Positions 32,333-40,922 of a stretch of DNA of 64,000 bases are shown here, in pieces. The notes under the pieces were generated by a model. The model worked only from the letters and a program-made list of their open reading frames with translations, made no database searches and was not told where the DNA came from. Position 1 is the stretch's first letter. Each line of letters begins with the position of its first letter. Both the position numbers and the translations under genes were made by a program. Origin of the DNA: Variovorax sp. JS1663 (GTDB lineage Bacteria > Pseudomonadota > Gammaproteobacteria > Burkholderiales > Burkholderiaceae_C); assembly GCF_002157355.1 (NCBI RefSeq), contig NZ_LYMK01000037.1, positions 1 through 64,000 of the forward strand. The letters are read 5' to 3'.

Positions 32333-33541
32333 TCACTTGGGCTCGTAGACCCAGGCGCTGCGGAACGAGCCCGGCACCGGCGTCTTGTTCTCGCCGTCGA
32401 ACTTCAGGTAGATGGCCGATTTCTGGCCGGCATGGTCGGTCGGCGTCAGCTCGATCGGCCCGGCCATCACCTTCGAGTCGAACTTGGTCTTCGACATCGC
32501 GTCCAGGAACTTCTCGCGGCTCAGCTGCGGGCCGGCGGCCTTGAGGGCATTGACCACCGCCATCGCGGACGGGATGCCGTAGGGCATGTAGGTCTGCGGG
32601 TAGCCGGGCTTGGCGGCCAGGTCGGGGTAGTACTCCTTGTACATGTCGTAGACCCACTTCAGCTTGGCGCCGCCGGGGACATCGAGCATGACTTCCTGCA
32701 GGTAGACGTTCTTGAAGGCGTCCTTGTTGCCGACGTTCTCCACCAGCTGCTTGAGGTCCGCCGTGCCGTTGACGGCGATCACGATGGGCTTGGTCCAGCC
32801 CAGCTCCTGCGCCTTCTTCACCAGCAGGCTCACCGGGCGCGCGTAGGTGGTGATGACCAGCACGTCGGGATTGCTCGCGCGGATCTTGAGCATCGGCGCG
32901 GTCACGTCCGTGATGTTCGGGTTGATCGACTGCAGCTGCAGATCGACGCCGAGCTTCTTCGACTGGAATTCCGCGGCCTCGAGGTTCCAGCCGCCGTAGG
33001 CGTCGTCGTGGTTGATGTAGCCGATCTTCTTCGCCTTCAGGTGCTCGGCCGCGAACTGCACCATCGAGCCGCCGACTGCGCGCTGGGAGATGGAGAACGC
33101 GCCGTAGATGTACTTCGAGGGCGGGTACAGCGCCCCGTCGCCGGAGGCGTTGAGCATCACCAGCGGGACCTGCACGCGCTCCACGTACTCGCGCGCGCCG
33201 ACGACGGGGCCGGAGCAGGAGCCGCCATTCAGGAGGAAGACCTTGTCCTGCTCGGTCAGCTTCTTCACCGCGGCCAGCAGGTCGTTGGCGTTGCAGCGGT
33301 CGTCCTCGACCACCAGCTCGATCTTGCGGCCGTTGACGCCGCCGTCCTTGTTGACCTTGTCGTAGTACATCTTCGCCGCGTTGATCACGTCGAAGCCGTA
33401 GGCCATCGAGTTGCCGGACAGGGGGCCGAACATGCCGATCTTGATCGTCTTGTCCGTGAGTCCCGGATCGTTCTGCGCGCTGGCGCCGAGCGCGGCGACG
33501 GTGGCCGCGAAGGCCACGAGGAGCGATTGGGTCATCTTCAT
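32333..33541 (-). CDS. Branched-chain-type ABC transporter substrate-binding protein
   Basis: A 402-residue periplasmic receptor of the LivJ/LivK (Peripla_BP_6) family. The signal peptide MKMTQSLLVAFAATVAALGASAQ is cleaved near residue 23. Mature motifs include IKIGMFGPLSGNSMAYGFDVINAAKMYYDKVNKDGGVNGRKIELVVEDDRC, then NGGSCSGPVVGAREYVE, and IGYINHDDAYGGWNLEAAEFQ. The HAAT systems in catabolic operons of this order commonly carry aromatic acids. The receptor gene leads the livHMGF block and follows an SDR gene. Confidence 0.94.
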   Translation of the reverse strand: MKMTQSLLVAFAATVAALGASAQNDPGLTDKTIKIGMFGPLSGNSMAYGFDVINAAKMYYDKVNKDGGVNGRKIELVVEDDRCNANDLLAAVKKLTEQDKVFLLNGGSCSGPVVGAREYVERVQVPLVMLNASGDGALYPPSKYIYGAFSISQRAVGGSMVQFAAEHLKAKKIGYINHDDAYGGWNLEAAEFQSKKLGVDLQLQSINPNITDVTAPMLKIRASNPDVLVITTYARPVSLLVKKAQELGWTKPIVIAVNGTADLKQLVENVGNKDAFKNVYLQEVMLDVPGGAKLKWVYDMYKEYYPDLAAKPGYPQTYMPYGIPSAMAVVNALKAAGPQLSREKFLDAMSKTKFDSKVMAGPIELTPTDHAGQKSAIYLKFDGENKTPVPGSFRSAWVYEPK

Positions 33542-33591
33542 GGTGTCTCCAGTTGAAGTTCGTGGTTGAGGGTGGCGGGCGACGGGTCGCC

Positions 33592-34449
33592 TCAGGCGTC
33601 GGAAGCGTTGGATGAGGGGAGGGCGTCTTCCTTCTGGAAGCCGGGGCGCGGGATCAGGCTCAGCCAGGCCTGCGTCAGGCCGCCGTCGACCAGGATTTCC
33701 TGGCCGCTGATGTAGCTGGCGCGATCGCTCGCCAGGAACAGCACGGCGCCGGCGATGTCCTGGGGCGTGCTGATGCGGCCGGCCGGGACGATCTGCTCGC
33801 GGCGTTGGCGCACGGCCGGGTCTTCGTAGATGCCTTCGCTCATCGGCGTGCGGATCATGGCGGGGCTCACCACGTTGCTGCGGATGCCGTGCTCGCCCAG
33901 CTCGACGGCGAGCAGTTGCGACAGCATCTTCACCCCGGCCTTGCTCACGCTGTAGGCGCCGCTGTAGGGCTGCGGGATGCTGCCGGAGATGGAGGCGACA
34001 TGCACCATCGCGCCGCCGCCGTTCTCCATCATCTGGCGGCCGAACGCCTGGGCGCAGAGCAGGTAGCCGGACAGGTTGACCGCCAGCAGCTGGTTCCACT
34101 TGTCGAGCGCGATGTCCATGACCGCGTCCGCATAGAGTGCCGCGGCGTTGTTGACCAGCAGGCCGGCGGGGCCCCATGCGTCTCGGACCTGCTCCGCGGC
34201 GAGCTGCACGCTCTCGGCGCTGGTCACGTCGCAGGCGACCTGCATGACCCGATCGGCGCTGCTGTCCAGGTCGGCCAGCACGCTGCCGAGGGTTTGCGTG
34301 TTGCGATCGAGCAGGGCGACACGCGCGCCGGCTTGCAGCAGCTGCCGCGCGATCTCGGCGCCGATGCCGCCGCCCGCGCCCGTGACGACGCAGACCCGGT
34401 CGCCCAGTTCGAGCCAGGTGCTGTCGGTCTTTCCGGGGGCACTCGCCAT
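33592..34449 (-). CDS. Short-chain dehydrogenase/reductase, first gene of the GntR-controlled operon
   Basis: A 285-residue SDR. The second ATG (34449, MASAPGKTDSTWLELGDRV) is preferred because AGGAG lies nine bases upstream of it, whereas it abuts the first ATG at 34458. Motifs are TGAGGGIG, LVNNAAALY (NNA), HVASISGSIPQPYSGAYSVSKAGVKM (catalytic S and YxxxK), and ISGQEILVDGGLTQAW. The C-terminal extension (LSLIPRPGFQKEDALPSSNASDA) is longer than usual. It is the promoter-proximal gene of the minus-strand operon and divergent from the GntR gene, with two operator-like palindromes between them. Confidence 0.9.
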   Translation of the reverse strand: MASAPGKTDSTWLELGDRVCVVTGAGGGIGAEIARQLLQAGARVALLDRNTQTLGSVLADLDSSADRVMQVACDVTSAESVQLAAEQVRDAWGPAGLLVNNAAALYADAVMDIALDKWNQLLAVNLSGYLLCAQAFGRQMMENGGGAMVHVASISGSIPQPYSGAYSVSKAGVKMLSQLLAVELGEHGIRSNVVSPAMIRTPMSEGIYEDPAVRQRREQIVPAGRISTPQDIAGAVLFLASDRASYISGQEILVDGGLTQAWLSLIPRPGFQKEDALPSSNASDA

Positions 34450-34500
34450 GACGCTCATCTCCTGACGCGAACTGAATACGTTGGACGGAATGGAGCGATT

Positions 34501-34510
34501 ATGTATACAT
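34501..34510. promoter_or_regulatory. GntR/FCD operator-like palindrome, copy 1
   Basis: ATGTATACAT is a perfect 10-bp palindrome fitting the FadR-subfamily pattern (TNGTNNNACNA). It is about 50 bases upstream of the SDR start and overlaps the sequence where that promoter's -10 should lie (CATAAT on the minus strand). Confidence 0.7.
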
Positions 34511-34563
34511 GATGATCCTCAAGAGGCGGGGTTAACCCGCAACAAGCCTGAAATAATCACAAT

Positions 34564-34573
34564 ATGTATACAC
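34564..34573. promoter_or_regulatory. GntR/FCD operator-like palindrome, copy 2
   Basis: The core TGTATACA (34565-34572) is identical to copy 1 and its centre is exactly 63 bp away, six helical turns, on the same face of the helix. It overlaps the -35 position of a likely gntR promoter whose -10 is TATACT (34589-34594), so autorepression and looping are plausible. Confidence 0.7.
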
Positions 34574-34623
34574 ACGTGCTGCGCCGGCTATACTGGCCCG
34601 CGACCACGGAATGAAGGCACGCC

Positions 34624-35352
34624 ATGCAGACACTGGCCCAGAACGTCACCGACACGCTGCGTGACTGGATCCTTCATGGCCAGGTACGACCCGGCGCACG
34701 GCTGGAGGAAATTCCCCTGGCCGAGCAGCTGGGTGTCTCGCGCACACCGGTGCGCGCTGCGCTCGGCACCCTCGCGACCGAGGGGCTGATCGACCATCAA
34801 CCCAAGCGCGGCTACCTGGTCCGCGGCTTCGACGTGGATGAGATCGTCGCCGCCTATGAAGTCCGGTCGGTCCTCGAGGGCCTGGCATGCCGGAGCGCCG
34901 CGGCACGCGGACTGACCGAGGAGCAGGCGCGCCGGCTGCGGGCCAGCCTCGAAGAAGGCGACCGGATCCTGGCGTCCGGCGTGCTGCGGCCCGAGGACCA
35001 CGAGCCCTACCAGCAGATGAACGTCACCATCCACGACACCTTGCTGGTGGCCTCGGGCAACCCGTGGGTGACCCGCTTCGCGGAACAGGCGCAGAACATT
35101 CCGTTCGCCTCCGACCGGATCGTGCTGTGGGACGACCACGGCATCATCCTGCGCTCCCACGGCGACCACCACCGGATCGTCGAGGCCGTCATCGCCCGTG
35201 ACTGCGTCCGCGCGGAGCAGCTGATGCGCGAGCACGTCTACTACGCCGGCATCATCCTGCGACGGAACTACGAGAAGCTGCTCGAGGCGGGCGACGCGGC
35301 GCCTGGTGCCAAGCCGCCGAGGCGAGTGGGCGCGGTGGCCGCAGTGCTCTGA
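34624..35352 (+). CDS. GntR-family (FCD domain) transcriptional regulator
   Basis: A 242-residue regulator. The GntR winged helix is at residues 1-65 (MQTLAQNVTDTLRDWILHGQVRPGARLEEIPLAEQLGVSRTPVRAALGTLATEGLIDHQPKRGYLV). An all-helical FCD ligand-binding domain follows (residues 75-225), with metal/ligand-binding histidines in NVTIHDTLLVASGNPW and RSHGDHHRIVEAVIARDCVRAEQLMREHV. It diverges from the SDR-Liv-KstD-like operon and should control it in response to a carboxylic acid intermediate. radA follows 58 bases downstream but is probably on its own promoter. Confidence 0.93.
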   Translation: MQTLAQNVTDTLRDWILHGQVRPGARLEEIPLAEQLGVSRTPVRAALGTLATEGLIDHQPKRGYLVRGFDVDEIVAAYEVRSVLEGLACRSAAARGLTEEQARRLRASLEEGDRILASGVLRPEDHEPYQQMNVTIHDTLLVASGNPWVTRFAEQAQNIPFASDRIVLWDDHGIILRSHGDHHRIVEAVIARDCVRAEQLMREHVYYAGIILRRNYEKLLEAGDAAPGAKPPRRVGAVAAVL

Positions 35353-35398
35353 GTCTCGTCGTCGCGGGAAGCGGGGGCCATCATGCGACGCCGATCCC

Positions 35399-35410
35399 TA
35401 CACTCGGGCG
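35399..35410 (+). promoter_or_regulatory. Candidate -10 element for a leaderless radA transcript
   Basis: TACACT (35399-35404) ends six bases before the radA ATG, and no ribosome-binding site is present. Transcription would start at or next to the ATG. Confidence 0.45.
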
Positions 35411-36808
<1,398 letters not shown>

Positions 36809-36865
36809 GAGGGCCTGTCAGCGCGTATGCCAGGGGTTGCGAACAGGCTCCGGCCGCGGCCCGGC

Positions 36866-36879
36866 GACAATTGCCCCCC
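36866..36879 (+). promoter_or_regulatory. Candidate -10 element for a leaderless transcript
   Basis: GACAAT (36866-36871) is followed by eight bases and the ATG at 36880, with no ribosome-binding site. It is the same layout as at radA, but a weaker match. Confidence 0.3.
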
Positions 36880-37359
36880 ATGAATTACGGGAAAGTCTTC
36901 GTGCCCATCGCGGGCCTGCTTCTGCTCGCCGGCGCCTACCGCGCGTACGGCTGGTCCGGGGTCGCCTTCGCGGGCGGCGCCATCGTCATGTTCCTGCTGA
37001 TGCACTTCAACCGCACCATGCAGGTGTTGAAGCGGGCGGCCGATCGGCCCGTGGGCTCGGTGGCCAGCGCCGTGATGCTCAACGCCAAGCTCAAGCCCAA
37101 GGTGAACCTGCTGCACGTGATCGCGATGACGCGTGCGCTCGGCGAGCAGCGTACGCCCAAGGACACGCAGCCGGAAGTGTTCCGCTGGACCGACAACGGC
37201 GGCTCCTGGGTGGACGCCACCTTCGTCAACGGCAAGCTGACCGAATGGACGCTGGTGCGGCCGCAGGCGACGGACGAGGAGCCGGCGCAGACGGCCGATG
37301 CGCCGTCGGCCGACGCCGTGAAGCCGGGCGCGGCCGACGCGCTGCGCCCGCCGGTCTAG
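36880..37359 (+). CDS. Conserved small membrane protein of unknown function downstream of radA
   Basis: A 159-residue protein (MNYGKVFVPIAGLLLLAGAYRAYGWSGVAFAGGAIVMFLLMHFNRTMQVLKRAADRPVG) with two N-terminal membrane helices. A soluble region, SAVMLNAKLKPKVNLLHVIAMTRALGEQRTPKDTQPEVFRWTDNGG, and an Ala/Pro-rich tail follow. From memory, relatives next to radA in Comamonadaceae are sometimes labelled glycerate kinase, but nothing in this short membrane protein supports kinase activity. The function is unknown. It lies between radA and convergent rdgC. Confidence 0.8.
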   Translation: MNYGKVFVPIAGLLLLAGAYRAYGWSGVAFAGGAIVMFLLMHFNRTMQVLKRAADRPVGSVASAVMLNAKLKPKVNLLHVIAMTRALGEQRTPKDTQPEVFRWTDNGGSWVDATFVNGKLTEWTLVRPQATDEEPAQTADAPSADAVKPGAADALRPPV

Positions 37360-37364
37360 TCAGA

Positions 37365-38348
37365 TCAGAAGGGGGCCGATTCGTCGGCCAGTTCCTCGGT
37401 CGCGGGAGCCGCGGCCTTCGGTGCCCGTGCCTCCGGCGGCGCGGCGCCCAGCTGCATCTCCCCGCCCAGTGCCTCGATCAGTTCGGGCATCAGCTGGCCC
37501 AGCTCGCCGGTCGCGATCGCGGCGTCGGCGTCGAAGTTGTCTTCCTTGGCCGAGCCAGGCGCACCTTCTGCAGTGCCTTCGAGGAAATTGATCTTGCGCA
37601 GCTGCAGACCCTCGGTCAGCTCGAAGGACACGCGGTCGTCCCAGGTCATGGCCAGGCGCGTGGGCCGCTTGCCGTCGGCGATGTGCTGGCGCACCTCCTC
37701 GATGTCCAGCGGGTGCTTGGCATAGCGCACCACCGCCTTCGATTCGTCGGTGGCCTTGAGCTCGCATTCGCGGTCGATGGTGAAGCCGGCCGGCGGCTCC
37801 TGGGTCGAGAGCCAGTCGGCCATGGCCACCGCCGGCTCGACCTGCGTGTTGACCAGCGCCACGCCGAAACCTTCCAGGGCCTTCACCAGGCTGGTCACGA
37901 CCTCGTCGGCGCGCTGCGCGTTGCTGGCATTCACCACCAGGCGGCGCGCCGTCGGGTCGATCCACACCGCGATGCGCACGTGGCGCGTGAAGGCCAGCGG
38001 CAGCAGTTCGAGCGTGATGTCGTCCTTGAGGACTTTCATTTCCTTCTTGCCGGGCTTGCGGCCGGTGGTGGCCTCGATCTGCGCGGCGCGCTCCTCGACC
38101 TTGCGGCGGACCACCGAGCCGGGCAGTGTCTTGCTCTCGATCATGTATTCGAGCAGCCACTGGCCGCCGACCGACTCGACCAGCGGGCCGTGCGCTTCGC
38201 CGCGCGGCTCCACCCAGCCGGCGGCCTTTTCCTGCGAGGGACTGCAGGGCACGAAGCGCGCGCCGTCCAGGCGCTGTTCCACCTCGGTCAGCGGCTGCGA
38301 CCAGCCTGCCTCGATGCGATAGACGATGACGTTCTTGAAGACGGACAC
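37365..38348 (-). CDS. rdgC: Recombination-associated protein RdgC
   Basis: A 327-residue RdgC, a ring-forming DNA-binding protein that restrains RecA. The natural start appears to be the GTG at 38348, giving MSVFKNVIVYRIEAGW, matching the family N-terminus (MFKNLIVYRI). Also seen are GPLVESVGGQWLLEYMIESKTLPGSVVRRKVEERAAQIEATTGRKPGKKEMKVLKDD, the central family signature, and AMTWDDRVSFELTEGLQLRKINFLE near the end. The tail after residue 295 is Ala/Pro/Glu-rich. It is convergent with the membrane-protein gene and divergent from ilvE. Confidence 0.95.
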   Translation of the reverse strand: MSVFKNVIVYRIEAGWSQPLTEVEQRLDGARFVPCSPSQEKAAGWVEPRGEAHGPLVESVGGQWLLEYMIESKTLPGSVVRRKVEERAAQIEATTGRKPGKKEMKVLKDDITLELLPLAFTRHVRIAVWIDPTARRLVVNASNAQRADEVVTSLVKALEGFGVALVNTQVEPAVAMADWLSTQEPPAGFTIDRECELKATDESKAVVRYAKHPLDIEEVRQHIADGKRPTRLAMTWDDRVSFELTEGLQLRKINFLEGTAEGAPGSAKEDNFDADAAIATGELGQLMPELIEALGGEMQLGAAPPEARAPKAAAPATEELADESAPF

Positions 38349-38420
38349 GAGAAGAGAACCCTTTTCCTGGCTGGTTGGCAAAGCCGTGCATTGTCGGCGG
38401 GACGGCGCCGGGGTGCGCCG

Positions 38421-38441
38421 TAAAATCGCAAGCTTTTGCGA
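38421..38441. promoter_or_regulatory. ilvE promoter region with small inverted repeat
   Basis: TAAAAT (38421-38426) is a plausible -10 for ilvE about 45 bases upstream of its ATG. The inverted repeat TCGCAA-GCTT-TTGCGA (38426-38441) overlaps its right edge and could be a protein site or a 5'-UTR hairpin. No clear -35 is seen. Confidence 0.35.
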
Positions 38442-38469
38442 CTTCCCTTCCCCCAAAGGACAAAAACAC

Positions 38470-39408
38470 ATGAGCGCGCTGCCTCCCGCACTGGACGACC
38501 GTGACGGCAAGATCTGGATGGACGGTGACCTCGTGGACTGGCGCGAGGCCAAGGTCCACGTGCTCTCCCACACGCTGCACTACGGCTGCGGGGCCTTCGA
38601 GGGCGTGCGTGCCTACAAGACGGCCGAGGGCACCGCGATCTTCCGCCTGGCCGAGCACACCGAGCGTTTGTTCAACAGCGCCAAGATCCTGCGCATGAAA
38701 ATCCCCTTCTCGGCGGAGCAGCTCAACGAGGCCCAGAAGCAGGTGGTGCGCGTCAACGAGCTGGAGAGCTGCTACCTGCGTCCGCTGGTCTGGATCGGCT
38801 CCGAGAAGCTGGGCGTGAGCCCCAAGGGCAACCGCATCCACGCGATGGTCGCGGCCTGGGCCTGGGGTGCCTACCTGGGCGACGAGGGCCTGAAGCGCGG
38901 CATCCGCGTGAAGACCTCGAGCTACACCCGTCACCACGTCAACATCACGATGACGCAGGCCAAGGCGGTGAGCAACTACAGCAACTCCATCCTCGCCAAC
39001 ATGGAGGCGGTGGACGACGGCTACGACGAGGCGCTGCTGCTCGATTCAGCCGGCTTCGTCTCCGAAGGTGCGGGCGAGAACATCTTCGTGATCAAGAACG
39101 GCGTGGTCTACACGCCCGACCTCTCGGCCGGCGCGCTCAACGGCATCACCCGCAACACCATCCTGCACATCTGCAAGGACCTCGGCGTCGAGGTGGTGCA
39201 GAAGCGCATCACGCGCGACGAGGTCTACATCGCCGAGGAAGCCTTCTTCACCGGCACCGCGGCCGAGGTCACGCCCATCCGCGAGCTCGATCGCATCGAG
39301 ATCGGCCAGGGCTCGCGCGGACCGGTCACCGAGAAGATCCAGAGCGCCTTCTTCGACATCGTGAACGGCCGCAATCCCAAGTACGCCCACTGGCTCACCA
39401 AGGTCTGA
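38470..39408 (+). CDS. ilvE: Branched-chain amino acid aminotransferase
   Basis: A 312-residue class IV PLP aminotransferase that makes or degrades leucine, isoleucine and valine. The start ATG 38470 has AAAGGAC just upstream. Motifs are GKIWMDGDLVDWREAKVHVLSHTLHYGCGAFEGVRAY, the PLP-lysine region NITMTQAKAVSNYSNSILANMEAVDDGYDEALLLD, SEGAGENIFVIKNGVVYTP and the C-terminal FFTGTAAEVTPIREL. A small zinc-binding protein gene follows after 18 bases and is probably co-transcribed. Confidence 0.95.
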   Translation: MSALPPALDDRDGKIWMDGDLVDWREAKVHVLSHTLHYGCGAFEGVRAYKTAEGTAIFRLAEHTERLFNSAKILRMKIPFSAEQLNEAQKQVVRVNELESCYLRPLVWIGSEKLGVSPKGNRIHAMVAAWAWGAYLGDEGLKRGIRVKTSSYTRHHVNITMTQAKAVSNYSNSILANMEAVDDGYDEALLLDSAGFVSEGAGENIFVIKNGVVYTPDLSAGALNGITRNTILHICKDLGVEVVQKRITRDEVYIAEEAFFTGTAAEVTPIRELDRIEIGQGSRGPVTEKIQSAFFDIVNGRNPKYAHWLTKV

Positions 39409-39426
39409 GAGAAGAAGAGAAGCACC

Positions 39427-39636
39427 ATGAGCGCCAATGCCGTGATCGAACTGTCGGGCCAGGACCTCAACCACCAGGGTGGTGTGTTCTGTCCCAATCC
39501 CAAGGCCCAGATGAAGCTCTGGAGCGCCCACCCCAAGGTCTACCTGGACGTGGCGCGCACCGGCGAGGCCAAGTGTCCGTACTGCGGCACCGTCTACCGG
39601 CTCAAGGCCGGCGAGGCGGCGGCGCACCGCCACTGA
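39427..39636 (+). CDS. Zinc-finger (CHCC-type) domain protein
   Basis: A 69-residue protein. The metal ligands are C22 (GGVFCPNP), H35 (SAHPKVYLDV), C50 and C53 (AKCPYCGTVYRL), the zf-CHCC pattern also found in the respiratory complex I subunit NDUFS6. Bacterial members are short proteins of unknown role. It is in the ilvE transcript. Its 3' end overlaps the convergent O-antigen-ligase-like gene by 35 bases, so both stop codons are read inside the other gene. Confidence 0.9.
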   Translation: MSANAVIELSGQDLNHQGGVFCPNPKAQMKLWSAHPKVYLDVARTGEAKCPYCGTVYRLKAGEAAAHRH

Positions 39637-40876
39637 GCGCGGGCGTTCCCCGGCGCGGCAGCAGCCCGCGCCACGCGTCGCCCGGCTCCTGCGCCAGCCG
39701 CAGGTAGATGGTCGACACCCACAGCAGGCTGAGCCCGATCTGGGCATCGCGCAGGGCCGAGTTCGCGTTGGTCGCGATCAGCGCGATCAGCTGCGCGGCG
39801 AAGGCATAGCGTCCGTACAGGTCATCGCGCCGCCAGGCCACCCACACGCCGGTCAGCATGATCGCCAGCAGGCTGAGCGCGCCGGGAATGCCGGCCTGCG
39901 AGCCCATCCACAGGAAATCGTTGTGCGGCATGTTGTAGTCGGCCAGGAGCTTGGGGCCGCGCAGCTGCCACTGCTCGGTCCAGCCGCCGATGCCCCAGCC
40001 GGTGAGGGGCTTGTCGAGGATCATGCGGCCGGTGTCGCGGTACATGTAGTAGCGCACCACCCAGCTGCCCTCCGACACGGCACCGTGCTGGGCGGCCTCG
40101 AGTTCCTGCACGCCCAGCTCGAACTTCTGCTGCACCGCGGGCAAGTTCCACAGGCCCGCCGCCACGACCGCACCGCCGGCGATCATCACCAGCGCCAGCA
40201 CCTTGAGCTGGCGCCGCCACTGATGCAGGCAGGCGGCCGGGATCGCCAGGAGCAGGGCCAGCAGCGAGGTGCGCGAGGGCAGGCTGAAGGTGATGATCAC
40301 CGCCACCGCCAGCGTGAGTGCGAAGGCGAGCCCGGCGCGCAGCGGCCGGCGCTCCGACAGGGCCTGCAGGCCGAACACGGCCGCGGTCGCGCCCAGGATG
40401 GTGAAGAGCAGCGCATTGCTGATGGACTTGTTGCCGACCAGGAAGATCACGCCGCGGAAGGGCTCGACGACGGGGAACCAGGCGCGTTGCCAGACCGCGA
40501 TCCAGAACGCCGCGATCAAGAGGATGTTGAACAGCGCCATCACCAGGAAGCCGCGCAGCGCCCAGATGGCCTCCTCGCGCGTCAGGGCCAGCGCCATGAA
40601 CACCGTGGCCGCGATGCGCAGCCCGTGCACGAGGTTCGACGGCGTTTGTGGATAGACCGGCTCCAGCGCCAGGATCACCAGCGTCCACACCACGTAGATC
40701 GTGACCGGCCACCACATAGGACTGGCGCGCAGCCGCTGCACGCGCTCGCGCCAGCCGCCGGCCACGAGCAGGGCGACGATCATCAGGAAGGCCGCGAGGT
40801 AGGGAACGCCGACCGGCATGAACACCGTCAACCCCCAGAACATGGCCGCGGGGCGGACGAGCTGCGATCTCTGCAT
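39602..40876 (-). CDS. O-antigen ligase / Wzy-family membrane protein
   Basis: A 424-residue polytopic protein from the ATG at 40876 (MQRSQLVRPAAMFWGLTVFMPVGVPYLAAFLMIVALLVAG). About eleven helices are apparent, with a large periplasmic loop (ELGVQELEAAQHGAVSEGSWVVRYYMYRDTGRMILDKPLTGWGIGGWTEQW) and the Wzy_C/WaaL signature PHNDFLWMGSQAGIPGALSLLAI. WaaL joins O-antigen to lipid A core; other members ligate or polymerise different glycans, so the acceptor is uncertain. It lies after the two-component genes on the same strand but separated by 46 bases. Confidence 0.88.
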   Translation of the reverse strand: MQRSQLVRPAAMFWGLTVFMPVGVPYLAAFLMIVALLVAGGWRERVQRLRASPMWWPVTIYVVWTLVILALEPVYPQTPSNLVHGLRIAATVFMALALTREEAIWALRGFLVMALFNILLIAAFWIAVWQRAWFPVVEPFRGVIFLVGNKSISNALLFTILGATAAVFGLQALSERRPLRAGLAFALTLAVAVIITFSLPSRTSLLALLLAIPAACLHQWRRQLKVLALVMIAGGAVVAAGLWNLPAVQQKFELGVQELEAAQHGAVSEGSWVVRYYMYRDTGRMILDKPLTGWGIGGWTEQWQLRGPKLLADYNMPHNDFLWMGSQAGIPGALSLLAIMLTGVWVAWRRDDLYGRYAFAAQLIALIATNANSALRDAQIGLSLLWVSTIYLRLAQEPGDAWRGLLPRRGTPALSGGAPPPRRP

Positions 40877-40922
40877 GGAGGCGGATTCTAGGGGGCGCTC
40901 CTTCGGCAACCTGACTGATCGG

